Assembly: GCA_032622095.1 (NCBI GenBank)
Contig: CP136069.1
Coordinates: 123,436,126-123,500,125, forward strand
Length of the DNA: 64,000 nt
Direction of reading: 5' to 3'
Source: Siphonodentalium dalli
Lineage: Eukaryota > Mollusca > Scaphopoda > Gadilida > Siphonodentaliidae
Shown here piece by piece: positions 10,604-21,689 of this stretch. Every line of letters starts with the position of its first letter. Position 1 is the stretch's first letter. Both the position numbers and the translations under genes were made by a program. The notes under the pieces are model-generated. The model saw only the letters and a list, made by a program, of their open reading frames with translations, searched no databases and had not been told where the DNA came from.

Positions 10604-11150
10604 AGCTCACCTGAGACAAAGTCTCCGGTGGAGCTATAGTCATCACTCCTCGTCCGTCGTCCGTCCGTCCGTCTGTCTGTCCGTCCGTCAACTTTTTTAA
10701 AAACATCTTCTCCTCTGAAACCATCATACCGTATTGGTTAATATTTGGTGTGGATGTTCCCTAGGTGACTCTCATTCAGATTTGTTCAAATGAGGTCACT
10801 GGGTCAAATAGTTGCGAAGCCAGGGCCATAACTCTATTCCTCCATAGTAATTCTTACAACGACTTCTTGTTCAGAACCATTGGGCCGATTTAGCTAATAT
10901 TTGGTATGGAGGGTCCTTGGGTCACTGGTGTTCAGATTTGTTCAAATGAGGTCACCCGGTCAATTAGTTGAGAAACCAGGGCCATAACTCATAGTGATTC
11001 TTACAATGACTTCTTCTAAAAAAATATTTGGCCGATTTAGCTTATATTTGGTACATAGATACCTTGGGTGACTGGGGTTCAGATTTGTTCAAATGGGGTC
11101 ACTGGGTCAAATAGGGGCAGAGCCAGGGACATAACTTTAAAAACAAAAAA
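10604..11150 (+). repeat. CGTCC-type dispersed repeat, about three internal units
   Basis: Starts AGCTCACCTGAGACAAAGTC, then TCCGGTGGAGCTATAGTCAT, then a CGTCCGTCCGTC run, then diverged units of roughly 150-185 bp. Each unit carries TTTGGTNTGGATG, CAGATTTGTTCAAATG, GGTCACTGGGTCAA and GCCAGGGCCATAACTC. Other copies are at 13.33-14.35 kb (+), 16.50-16.71 kb (-), 57.70-58.22 kb (-, eroded) and 60.37-60.79 kb (-). There is no coding frame. Confidence 0.8.
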
Positions 11151-11239
11151 ATTTATTTTTGCATTTTGACCTTTAATTTTTGTTTAGGACACATCACAGC
11201 CTCATATTTCTTACCTAGATTTTTCTTAGCATGATGTTC

Positions 11240-11510
11240 ATCTGTATGGATTTTGGTATTGTTTATTTAACCCCTTCCACTCTTGTTTTGATATAGAATT
11301 CATCCAAGACAAGATTACTCAAACATTTTTCATCTGATCAACACCAAATTTGGTATATGAATTTTTGACACTTATATACAGATCAAGTTAAAATATGGGT
11401 TTGATCCGATATATTTTAACAGAGTTATGGCCCTTTATAATTCAGACCTCTTTGCTATGCACTATTAATTTTTAAGAGAACACTGAAGCCTGCATTATTG
11501 AAAAGCCAAT
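11240..11510 (+). repeat. Second dispersed repeat type (ACCAAATTTGGTATATG), fragment
   Basis: ACACCAAATTTGGTATATGA ... CAAGTTAAAATATGGGTTTGATCCGATAT ... AGAGTTATGGCCCTTT matches, in opposite orientation, the units at 43.5-44.1 kb and 48.4-49.3 kb. Confidence 0.5.
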
Positions 11511-11649
11511 TTATCATAGTGTGGTCACCCGATATTCTTGCTTCAGACTGCTTGCTTCAGACCAGTTTGCCATCTGTCATTACATGACATGACATTAGCT
11601 AAACAACTATTCTACCAGTCTACAATGAATAGTCCATTGTTCATTTCTC

Positions 11650-11786
11650 CAAGCCTGGACATAGTGTGTCTGACATTTGCAGAATGAAGTCCCCAGATGG
11701 TGAATTTAGTGTTGCTACCCCATACAGCAGGCTAGCATCACCAAATACACCCTCAATTACCATATTCTGCTTAGGCCTCATCTTCT
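11650..11786. mobile_element. hAT-type MITE (CAAGCCTG family), left end only
   Basis: CAAGCCTGGACATAGTGTGTCTGACATTTGCAGAATGA plus the first sub-hairpin and the start of the middle segment (TTAGGCCTCATCTTCTGGGA). The rest is absent. Confidence 0.7.
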
Positions 11787-12171
11787 GGGACAATTTTTTT
11801 TAAACATTTGAAAAAAAGTGACACTATTATATATAACATCTGCAGAGTTATGAAACTTTACTCTTTAATGAAATTATGGAAACATTCCACCCTCCCCCAC
11901 CCACCCACCCCCTCCCACATGACACAGGCTCAACCCTGCCATCAACCAACATCCCTTCCAAGCCATATCACCTCTCAATTTAATACCTTTTCTCACCACA
12001 GAGGCATATATATCTGTAAAGGTACAGGTCATTAATTATATAAACTGGCCAGATGACATGTATTATTCTAATCTAAACATATCTGTAGCAATTTAACAAC
12101 AAACTGGTGCTTCCATTCAATGTTAGGTGATGACTGACATTCAATGATACTGTGAATGGCTTTGATTTCTT

Positions 12172-12727
12172 CAAGTCTGGAAATAGTGTGTCTGACATTT
12201 ACATAGTGAGGTCCCCAGATGGTGAATTTAGTGTTGCTACCCCATACAGCATGCTAGCATCACCAAATACACCCGCCAGGGACCTAATTCTGCTTAGTCC
12301 TCATCTTCTGGGAAGTATCCTAAGTATCAAATTGACAGTTTGATTTAGTCACTTTTTCCACCTGTTCAGTTTCAATGTCCCCCTAATTTGCAGAAGATAA
12401 AATGCATAATTGAGGTGCTCAATGGGTGTGTATCACCAACTTCAACTGTAGGACTTCATTGATTTAGTCACTTTTTTCCACCTGTTCAGTTTCAATGTCC
12501 CCCTAATTTGCAGAAGATAAAATGCATAATTGAGGTGCTCAATGGGTGTGTATCACCAACTTCAACTGTAGGACTTCAATCTGTTCCTTGGTTTTATTGG
12601 CCATTGAGGCCTAATCAGATTGAGGATGAATTTGGTGATGCTAGCCTGCCTTACAGAATATTGTCATTAAATCCACATTTTTGGGACCTAATTCTGCAAA
12701 TGTCAGACATACTAAATTTAGGTTTGG
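12172..12727. mobile_element. hAT-type MITE with an internal 119-bp tandem duplication
   Basis: Left end CAAGTCTGGAAATAGTGTG and right end TACTAAATTTAGGTTTGG enclose the usual middle segment. That segment is duplicated: 12342-12460 and 12461-12578 are identical over about 118 bases except for one extra T. The duplication must be recent or an assembly artefact. Confidence 0.75.
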
Positions 12728-12837
12728 CCATTTCATATTATTGTTTTAATCACCACTTATCCAGATGAAATCATACGACTAATATTCAAAGAAAAATGGG
12801 GGGGGGGGGGGTATATATTGGATTAAATTTGTCTTCT

Positions 12838-13258
12838 ATCTGGCATTTGCAGAATGAGGTCCCCAGAGGGTGAATTTAGTTATGCTACCCTGCACAGCAG
12901 TCTAGCATCACCAAATACACTAGCCAGGGTCCTCATTCTGCTTAGGCCTCATCTTCTGGGAAGTATATAGGCACTTAAATTGACATTTTTACTTACTTTA
13001 GCCCTTATGTTTAGTTTCTATATCCCCTAATTTGTGAATATATAATGCATAATTGAGGTGGCCAATGGGTGCACATCACCAACTTTAACTGGAGAACTTC
13101 AATCTAATGCTATGTCTCCCATAGCAGTTGAGGCCTACACAGAATGAGGTCCCCAGAGGGTGAATTTGGTGATGCTAGCCCGCATTGCAGGATTGTGTCA
13201 TTAAATTCACCCTTTGGGGACCTCATTCTGCAAATGTCAGACAATTTGTTCAGGCTTG
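12838..13258. mobile_element. hAT-type MITE (CAAGCCTG family), left end eroded
   Basis: TCTATCTGGCATTTGCAGAATGAGG begins the copy without the CAAGCCTG terminus; the right end TCAGGCTTG at 13250-13258 is intact. Both sub-hairpins and the ATATAATGCATAATTGAGGT middle are present. Upstream (12797-12811) is a G run and TATATATTGG from another repeat family. Confidence 0.7.
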
Positions 13259-13329
13259 TCTGTTCGAATATTATGTTCTTAACCACCAGTATCCAGTTGA
13301 ACTCATTATACCCTGATTTTGCAAAGAAA

Positions 13330-14345
13330 ACTTGGGGGGGGGGATATTGGATTGAATTTGTCAGTCTCTATGTCAGACTGTTCTCCCATCCATCCATCTG
13401 TCATTATGTCTCTATCCGTCCATCAATTGTTTTCTTCTCCAGATACATATTAAAGACCAAATGGGTTTATATATTTAGGTGTGGATGTCCCCCAGGTGAC
13501 TCACATTCAGATTTGTTCAAATGAGTTCATCAGGTCAAATAGGTGAGAAGTCAGGGCCATAACTCTTTCCTTCCATAGTAATTCTTAAAACAATTTCTTC
13601 TCAAGAACCATCTGGACTATTTAGATTATGTTTGGTATGGATGGTCCTTCGGTGACTGGGGTTTAGATTTTTTCAGATTTGGTCATTTTAGGAAAATCAG
13701 TTCAGTTCAACTCTTAAAATCTAATGTCTGAAATTACCAAATGAATGGATCTCATAGATGGGGATAACGTTTGTTCAAATAGGGGCGGAGATAAGAGATT
13801 TAATTACCAACCAGCCACCCTACCCGTGCTCCGGTGGAGCTATAGTCATCACTCCTCGTCCGTCCATCGTCTGTCCGTCCATCCGTCCGACAACAATTAT
13901 TTGAACATCTACTCTGGAACCATAAGACCAAATGGGTTCATATTTGGTGTGGATATTCCCTAGGTGATTCTCATTCAGATTTGTTCAAATGCGGTCACTG
14001 GGTCAAATAGTTGCGAAGCCAGGGCCATAACTCTTTCCCACCATAGTAATTCTTTTAAACATCTTCAGAACAATAAGACCGAATGGTTTCATATTTGGTG
14101 TGGATGTTCCCTAGGTGACTCACATTCAGATTTGTTCGAATGAGTTCACTTGAAATAGTTGCGAAGCCAGGGCCATAACTCTTTTCCTCCATAGTATTCT
14201 TAAAGTGACTTCTTCTCAAATACCATCAGGCTATATGGGTTCATATTTGGTATGAAGGATCCTTGGGTGACTGGGGTTCAGATTTGTTCAAATCAGGTCA
14301 CTGGGTCAAATGTGGGCGGGGCCAGGGACATAACTCCAAATTTTT
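13330..14345 (+). repeat. Two CGTCC-type dispersed repeat copies head to tail
   Basis: A first eroded copy (about 13330-13720) has CCATCCATCTGTC and units with GGTGTGGATGTCCCCCAGGT. A second better copy starts at about 13829 (TCCGGTGGAGCTATAGTCAT, then CCGTCCATCGTCTGTCCGTC) and has three units sharing GTTGCGAAGCCAGGGCCATA. The 10.6 kb copy has the same order. Confidence 0.75.
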
Positions 14346-14357
14346 TGTTTTAGATTT

Positions 14358-14492
14358 AACTCTTTAGATATCTACTTCTTTTAAAGTGATTATGAAAAGT
14401 TCTGACTGTTGTGGTCTCCAGAGTCCCAGTCTTATCAGTCTTTGCAGTCTGGTGAGCGACCCCACAGTCATTGACTGTCTTGTATATGGGAG
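14358..14492 (-). repeat. Conserved ~110-bp module, copy 2 (inverted)
   Basis: Reverse complement of 57230-57355, sharing CTACTTCTTTTAAAGTGATT, CAGAGTCCCAGTCTTATCAG and CAGTCTGGTGAGCGACCCCA with very few changes. Its other side runs into a piggyBac-type MITE fragment (14490-14560). Confidence 0.6.
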
Positions 14493-14944
14493 ACTCGCAT
14501 ATATAAGAGAATGTATTGGCACAGTGTTTTTTGCAAAATTTTGGTAATGTTCAGTCATGGTCACTTTATTAATTTCAACCACCGTGGACGAGATGTGGGG
14601 CGACTTAGCACGACCCTGCACGTTAAGCAACAAGTGCATGTGGGTACAAGTCATTTTACAACGATCGGTGCAATGCAACAGTGTTTAATTCTCGACTTCT
14701 GACCGACGCTTAAGAGAGAATCGATAACTGTCCAAAAGTGGTGTGAAAGATTTTTGTGTGATTACTTGTTGACGTCGCACATACGTTGTCGCACCGTGGA
14801 GCTAACATTGTGAATATATAATGGAAATGAAAATATTTACAAAGTAAATGGGCCAGTTCTTGGTTTGAGCACGAGCTATCTATAGTGCAAAATTGCTAGG
14901 GAAATCGTGTCTGATCATACTTTTTCTACTAAAAGTGCAAATAA

Positions 14945-15222
14945 GAACGGTTACACCCTTGGAAAAAGTTAACTGGAAAAAGTTAACAGGAACAATTGAA
15001 ACCCGACGATTTATTAAGTCAATCCTGCGCGAATCCAAATGCGCCCAAAACATTAAGCGTTCGTCTTTCCAAACCCAAATGACGTATCGATGTTGTTATA
15101 AGCTGACGTATCGATGTTGTTATGAGCTGTTGCACATTCACCGAGAAATAATTGCAACTAGCCATGTGGGCGCCGACCAATCAGAATGCTGGATTTAGTG
15201 ATGACAACACTTAGTATGTAAA
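14945..15222. repeat. Dispersed repeat, inverted partner at 42.3-42.5 kb
   Basis: Matches 42299-42545 as reverse complement over about 250 bases (GAACAATTGAAACCCG, GGATTTAGTGATGACAACAC, GGCGCCGACCAATCAGAATG). This copy has two tandem expansions absent from the partner: GGAAAAAGTTAACT doubled with a 16-bp period near 14961-14992, and GACGTATCGATGTTGTTATA doubled with a 24-bp period at 15081 and 15105. Confidence 0.7.
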
Positions 15223-15338
15223 TATATTGAAATGAATGACACAAATAAACATCTGTTATTTGTTTATCAAATGCTGTCAGATAAGATAAGATCTCATTTC
15301 ATACACAGGAGACATTAGAGAGAATGGCAGGCAGACCA

Positions 15339-15420
15339 GGGGGGGGGGGGGAGTCTGCAAAAAAAAATCCGTATATAGGGCCGGGCGGGTGGTCCAAAGG
15401 GCGAAAAAATTGTGCTTGTA
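15339..15420. repeat. Poly-G repeat fragment
   Basis: CAGGGGG run followed by AGTCTGCAAAAAAAAATCCG and GGGCCGGGCGGGTGGTCC, resembling the inside of 5594-5868. I cannot define its right end or a target duplication. Confidence 0.45.
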
Positions 15421-15589
15421 AACAATTTGCAAGTACTGACCATGTAATGTTGTTTGTAAGCATGTCAGTACCATGCTTGTTGGTATAGGGCTATATATGC
15501 AGCTATAGTGATTCTTTAGCCTCAGATTTAGCAACATTCCGGATTTCACAGGATCCCGGCCCACTTCAGTGGACCACCGTAATAGCGTT

Positions 15590-15975
15590 CCGGAAACTTA
15601 TAACCCATGGTTGAGTTATAATAATGCAAAACGTGTTTACGGATGGAACAAGGCCGATAACTCTGGTGTACATTGATAGGCGAAACCTGTGATATGCAGT
15701 AATATGTGCATACATCCTTCCCCTATCATTCTGGTCTATCACCATACCAAACCACATCAAAATTCGACAACCGACACTTAACTAAAATTGCAAAAACTTT
15801 GTACGGACTGAATTTCATAAAGTCGAACAGGGCCCATAACTCTGGTAGGCATTGATGGTCACAACCTGTGATATTATGCATATTCGTTCCCCATTTCTGA
15901 TTCGTCACCATGCTATAGGGCATCAAAATATGACAACAGACTCTTGAGTTATTATGCAAAATGTTTGTACGGACG
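15590..15975 (-). repeat. Diverged tandem duplication of about 190 bp
   Basis: Two units share ATAACTCTGGTNNNCATTGATNG, AACCTGTGATAT, TCTGATTCGTCACCATGC-like and TTATNATGCAAAANGT(T)TGTACGGA strings. It resembles the dispersed AACTCTGG-type repeats elsewhere in the window. Confidence 0.5.
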
Positions 15976-16497
15976 GCTCGAGACGCCAACTATATACCTG
16001 CCGACTAATATCAGGGGGTATAATAACCATATATCTAGGTATATACCTAACCAAAAACAATTCCCCTCCCCCACCCCACCCCGGTGGATAAGACTAAAGA
16101 GTTCTTTGGTCATGCACAAATAATTGTGAAACCCCTGACCTGTTTACCACTATTTACATGTACACTGGCCGGTGTTCTCTGTCAGACACAACACACTCGA
16201 TATATTAAGGCTATAATGGGGTCTAGGGCGATTTGTGACATATAGTGTACCTACACAATGCTTTATTATTGTTGTTAGATACTGAAAACACCAGGAAACA
16301 CAGTTTATTTTTCTGATCTGTGTTTACCAATTAAGCATGTTATTGCTTGAGTCTTAATGGTACACAGCAAGACTTTGCACCAAAAAAGGCTAGTGGAATG
16401 GGATTGAAAGGCAGTTAACATAGTTATTGAAGAACGGCTAAATAAAAACTCTGAAATTTTGATAAAAACATGAACCCATTCGACCCAATTGAACATG

Positions 16498-16706
16498 AGA
16501 AGAAGTTGTTTTAAGAATTACTATGGAGGGAAAGAGTTTTGGCCCTGGCTTCGCAACTATTTGACTTGGTGAGCCACCGGGGGAACATCCACACCAAATA
16601 TGAACCATTCTGTCTTATGATTCTGGAGAAGATGTTAAGAATTGTCAACAGACATGGAGTGACGACTACAGCTCCTTCGGAAACTTCGTCTCAGGTGTGC
16701 TAAAAC
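16498..16706 (-). repeat. CGTCC-type repeat, short inverted copy
   Basis: Contains the complement of one unit (CGCAACTATTTGACTTGGTG, GGGGAACATCCACACCAAAT) and ends with ACAGCTCCTTCGGAAACTTC GTCTCAGGTGTGCTAA, the complement of the family start. The CGGACGG run is reduced to a few bases. Confidence 0.65.
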
Positions 16707-17759
16707 TGCTTATTTATTATGTCCCCAACACACGGAGGACATTCAGTACATAATTACAGTAGAGGGTTCCGTCCAGCTCTACGAACATATCACCTTGTAA
16801 CTCGGGTTTCAATTGCTGGATTTTGTTGTCCTTTGGTAGTTAATAGCCCTGCTTGGGGGGGGGGGGGGGGAGGTGTTTTGCAATTTACTCCTACATTTGT
16901 TAATTTTGTGTTCGAATATATCACCAAGTCACTAACTAAACAAACATTGAACCTCATCTGGATTGTCCAAATATCTTCTATATGTCCATCTTGCAAATGG
17001 CTGGGCAATATACAAAACCAGTACACATTTCACTAATGACAGGTTTGAAAGTTTGCACCAAACTGTTGCGATGTTCTCACTTCGTCGATCTTGTGTTGCA
17101 AGTTGCTTCCACTTAGAAAAAATAGTTGATTGTCTGAATGCGTTAATATAGGAGGCTATTTTATCCAATGAAAAAATCTTGCATTCAAGTGCTACATCGT
17201 GGTTACATATCCAAGAGCAAATTTACATGTATATTTTCTACATATTCTTGAATGGACAATACATGTCAATTCACTGACAAATGAAAGACTATTTCCACAT
17301 GGAAGCCCCAAACAAATCATATAACTAATTAAGATAAAAGATTATTTAAAAAACATTTTTTATTGTAAATGATTTCAACTACATGTATTTGAAAAATAAT
17401 ATCACATGATCTGATGCTATAAATGTGTGATAACTATTGCATTCATCTGGAAGGTTTGCAAAATACAGCATGAAATTACTGTTGGACCATGGATCCTGAT
17501 ATCAAGCAGAAGTGTGCTTTGAATACTCGGATCACAAACAAATATTTATTTGAAATGTAACTTTCTGAAGAATAAGAAAAAGAAATATTGTCATTAATTA
17601 CCACACCATTCATTATAAATAATAATAATAATATATTAAAACACCATAACAATTCATAATAAGATTTTCTTGGAGAAATGACAAAAATTCCGTTGTAAAA
17701 GAAAAAAATCCAAGATGGCTGCCAGCGGACATGTTTAAAAACATTGAATGCCAGGCCCC
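16707..17759. other. No gene seen; one long G run
   Basis: Contains a G run of about 15 at 16856-16870. The rest is AT-rich with short frames that show no conserved motif. Confidence 0.4.
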
Positions 17760-17774
17760 TATAGTGTAACATTC

Positions 17775-18540
17775 CAGGGTGCCAACTTTAGATTATGTAT
17801 TAAATAGGTAGATTGCACCATATAACCACCCTAAAACCCCGAGACTGGGCATGTATCACATAAAAACATGCCATATACGCACTACGAGATAACTCATAGT
17901 TGGCACAGAGCAACGCCATCTCATGGTATTTTGGCTGGGTGCCGACTACGTTTTATCTCATACCCACACTTTGCCATGCTTTTCTCATGAGTACTTCATC
18001 AGATGATCATATTTGATATTGTAAATAATTTGACCTTTTGGTGTAGCCTGCGCTAGTTCTGACTACGACATAACTCGTTGTCACAGCTCTAGAATATCGT
18101 ATCCCACATTCCAGGTTTAGATGGGCGGCGCTGGGTGTCGACTACGAGTTATCTTGTACCTAAATTTTGACAAATGCAATCTTACAAAGTGTGATCATGC
18201 TACTTCAAAATTGATATATACTATTCAAATACACGAACTAACTAGTTATTCTGGAGTGCAGAATGTTAGGGGCTTTTGTGGATGTTATCATAAATGCCAA
18301 TTCAGACGGCACAAGAGTTAGGGGCCAATGCGTCAGTATAACCATACTTTCGGCATCAATTAGGTCACTTTAATACAGAGATGCAGTGGCATCACTCACA
18401 TCACATATATATTTGAGCTTCCTAAGATGGTTTCATAAATTTCTACAGAAGAACATCTAGACCACATATAAAGTATAAGATAACTCATAGTGGCACCCTG
18501 GAATAAAGTGTATTACCAGATAACTCGTAGCCGGCACTCA
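17775..18540. repeat. Cluster of ACTACGAGATAACTCATAG-like motifs
   Basis: At least six variants of a motif (a CTACGA core, then GATAACTCRTAG, then a GGCAC-type end) occur in both orientations near 17777, 17880, 17940, 18058, 18133, 18478 and 18515. Spacing is irregular (about 40-340 bp). The flanks recur as ATTCCAGG. This is probably a degraded array or foldback element; I do not recognise the family. Confidence 0.5.
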
Positions 18541-19235
18541 ATGTGTTAAAAACAAAAGTTGGAAAAATTTGATGGCTCTCATCTAGTAGTCACCTTGAAG
18601 ATTCATTGAAGTATTTTCGTGACAATCAGATTAGGGATGTGGCCTGTTGGGTATGGTGAAAATTTATGTCATGCAAAAAGTAAAATCCAAGAGGGATTTT
18701 TTTTTTTTTTACGAATTTCGGAAAAAATTGATGGCTCCAATCTAGAGGTCACCCTAAAGATCCAAGTTAAATTAGGTGACAATCGGATGAGAGATGTGAC
18801 CTTTAGGGTGTGCCAAAGGAAATTGTTGATAGACGCCAACCCATAGCAATACATGTAGCTCAAACTTGTCAAGTTGAGCTAAAACATTATGAATAGTGAT
18901 ATTATGTAGCCAACATGCATCAAATCATCATGAAACTTCATACAGATCTTTGGGATGACCTCTAGATGGGAGCCATCGATTTTTATCAAAAATTTAAACA
19001 AACATGGCCTACAGCAGCAATTTTGAATTTTAAATTTGAATCCATCGGCACACCTTGCAGCCGGTATTTATTGGAGAATTCATTTGAAAATGTACAGGCA
19101 TGTTTAGAATCACCCCAAGATGGGAGCCATCACATTTTAGCCATTTTCGATGAAAAATATGGCCGTCCACAGCCATCTTGTATTTTACTCTTAGGATGAC
19201 TAAATCATTTGGCACATCCTACAGACCACATTGCT
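18541..19235. repeat. Dispersed repeat (GGCTCYCATCTAGAGGTCAC type)
   Basis: Three or more diverged units contain GATGGCTCCMATCTAGAGGTCACC, AAGATGGCNGC-like strings and GTGCCRAAGGAATT, with AGCTCAAACTTGTCAAGTTGAGCT near 18857. The same units recur at 41.76-42.0 kb and 61.7-62.7 kb. No protein is recognised. Confidence 0.6.
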
Positions 19236-19265
19236 CGTCCTATCATCACCAAACTTTAAATGGTT

Positions 19266-19353
19266 CTTTGGGAGACTCACATATATAAGAGAATGCACTG
19301 GCATATGATCTTTAATGCTGCACCAGAGCACTTCCTGTCATGGAAGGGTTAAT
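19266..19353. mobile_element. piggyBac-type MITE family A, right half
   Basis: CATATATAAGAGAATGCACTGGCA, TCTTTAATGCTGCACCAG and the terminus TGTCATGGAAGGGTTAA are present; the left half is missing. Confidence 0.65.
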
Positions 19354-19430
19354 ATGAATTGGACCTAGCAAAATATGAGTGCAATTCACAAATGAATTTA
19401 TAATTCTGATTCAAACTAAGGGCAATCACA

Positions 19431-19996
19431 TGTCCCAGAACAAATATTGACACCACCCCAGTAATACTTAATCCTATAAAATTAAGTATTACTGGGGCTG
19501 AAATGGTCACTGTCACCCCCTTTCGTTCAGTTGGGTACCCAGCTTTTTAAAATTTACAGTTGGGTACCCAGCTTTTATAAAATTTACAGTTGGGTACCCA
19601 GCTTTATGAAATCTCGCCAATGTTACACGTGACCTTTAATTCAACATGGCCGACAACATTTGTAGCTTTTCCGTGCTCCAGGGGTTGGTTGGCAATTATC
19701 GCAATACGATAGGGGAACACTTCAGTACAGCAGTCATTCTTTTCCGCTGTTAATATATTTCAAGCATCGTAAACTTAACAGGTTCATTTGGAGAAAAAAA
19801 ACAAACGGCCATCAAATAATTAATAAATCACGTTCTGTGTGAGATTTCATAAAGCTGGGTACCCAACTGTAAATTTTATAAAAGCTGGGTACCCAACTGT
19901 AAATTTTAAAAAGCTGGGTACCCAACTGAACGAAAGGGGGTGACAGTGACCATTTCAGCATTACTGGGGGTGGGGTCAATTTTTATTCTGGGGACC
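19431..19996. mobile_element. Foldback element with two opposed triple repeats
   Basis: Outer arms are inverted: TGTCCCAGAACAAATATTGACACC ... opposes GGTGGGGTCAATTTTTATTCTGGGGACC. Inside each arm is GGTCACTGTCACCCCCTTTC GTT, followed by three tandem copies of CAGTTGGGTACCCAGCTTT separated by AAAATTTA. Left array is about 19528-19607, right array about 19852-19930. The unique core (19620-19850) has no protein. Confidence 0.75.
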
Positions 19997-19997
19997 T

Positions 19998-21228
19998 GTG
20001 AGAGCAACTAAGTGTGTAAATTTCTAAGAAATGGAAGTTCATTTTGAGAAATTTGAAAGAGTATGAATTTGGTTGGACAATTATTGTGTGCATGGATCTT
20101 TAAAATTAACCTAATATCAATGTGGAAATTCAAACTCCAACATCTCACCACGAAATCAAACAGCCTGATCTGCACCCACAACTCTCACATGGGTGCTGAA
20201 TTTTTGTCCCCTGAAATGATTGTTTTCTTCCAAGAATGAAATTTTTATTTCCAAAAAAGCCTTGGTGAAATAAAGCCACTTTATTTGGGGGGGGGGGACG
20301 CATGGTCTAGCAGCCTTTAATGATTTTTTTTTTCATGGCGATGTCATAATTCAAGAGACACACAGTTTTTATTTGCTAATTTTTGAGGAATTGAGGAATT
20401 TGGTGTTTGAAAAGTGCGGCGTGATCAAAGCTTCAATCGCAAGAATAGGATTTGTTCTAATTGAGCGATGTGATCAGTGCGTTTACTCAAGTGTTTCAGC
20501 CCGTTCAATGATGGAGATACATGTAGACAAAGTCACCAGATGTGGAATCCATCAACATTGCCACTTAAGGACATTCACTGTAAACAGAATGGCTACTTCA
20601 AATGCAAAAATTATAATCGCAAAGCAAAAGCATGAAGTATTATATAACGAGACTCAGCATCATACAAAACACTTAAAAGAGAACATACGGATGAGCATTG
20701 CGACCTGACTAGAAGTGAATGGTATAATTAAAGTGGCAATTATTTTTTAATAGAAGGCATTAAAATGACTATTTCAGTGTTAGTGACTCATGTGTTGGAC
20801 CAATGAGCCCGTAGGCACTTGGGGAAAACTACCATTGCCATATGTGATGACTCTGCCAAGTTGCTATTTGAAAATTCAAAAGAAACGAGAGGAGCCCCGA
20901 ATGTAGGATAACAGAATTTCCACAAGAATACTTTGACAAACAAATCACGACGCTCGCATCACCGTCTGTATGGAACTTTAATGTGCACAAAGTCATCAGA
21001 TGAAAATTAACACATCAACAAAAGTTGTATTTAGAACCCAGATCAGTAGTTCTAGTGTGCAGATCAGAGTTGTGGATGCAGATCATGCTGTTTGATAATG
21101 CAGTGTGATCATGGGTGATCATTCAAGATTCCATTCGATGTCATAGATATGATTCGGTGTCGACACAGAGTCGGACATCCAATTTGAAAATATTCTAATA
21201 TCCAATTTGTAACCATCATCGAGTTGTG
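19998..21228. other. No supported gene; one unconvincing open frame
   Basis: A 111-codon frame (20373-20708, +) carries scattered Cys and His residues, but no family is recognised and no splice or promoter context supports it. A G run of 9 is near 20287. Diverged CGATTCGATGTCG-type strings near 21130-21200 resemble 49.76-49.85 kb. Confidence 0.35.
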
Positions 21229-21405
21229 TTAACCCTTTCAGTGTCAAGTCCGATTTTTTCGATTATAATAATGTGATACATTGATGGAAAGAGCTCTTAG
21301 AGCTCTTTCCATCAATTTATCACATTATTATAATCAATAAATTTGAAAAATGATCAAGGAAATATTGGTTGATACAAAAATCGGACTTGGCACTGAAAGG
21401 GTTAA
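21229..21405. mobile_element. piggyBac-type MITE family B, full copy
   Basis: A 177-bp element bounded by TTAA, with inverted ends TTAACCCTTTCAGTGTCAAG and CTTGGCACTGAAAGGGTTAA. The centre is a palindrome around GATGGAAAGAGCTCTTAGAG, so most of the element folds back. It sits 20 bp from a family A element. Confidence 0.85.
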
Positions 21406-21425
21406 ATCATCAGAGGCGGGTTCAC

Positions 21426-21687
21426 TTAACCCTTCCATGATGGAAGCTTCCTGAAATTTTTTGAAAACCCTCTGCCAATGCATTCTCTTATATATGCGAG
21501 CCTCCCACAGGGAGCCTCACATATATAAGAGAATACATTGGCCTAACAATATTTACCTTGGCCTTGTAAGCCAGTACATTCTCTTATATATGTGAGGCTC
21601 ACTATGGAGACTCGCATATTTAAGAGAATGCACTGGCATGGGATCTTTAATGCTGCACCAGCGTAGCTCCTGTCATGAAAGAGTTAA
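21426..21687. mobile_element. piggyBac-type MITE family A, full copy
   Basis: TTAACCCTTCCATGATGGAAGC at the left and the complement of GCTCCTGTCATGAAAGAGTTAA at the right, with TTAA at both ends. Inside are four arms of the CCAATGCATTCTCTTATATA hairpin type in alternating orientation. Confidence 0.85.
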
Positions 21688-21689
21688 GA

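Noticed and set aside
20373-20708. Small zinc-finger-like gene from a 111-codon frame
   Set aside because: Cys and His spacing fits no zinc-finger pattern I know, and no exon context or promoter is visible.
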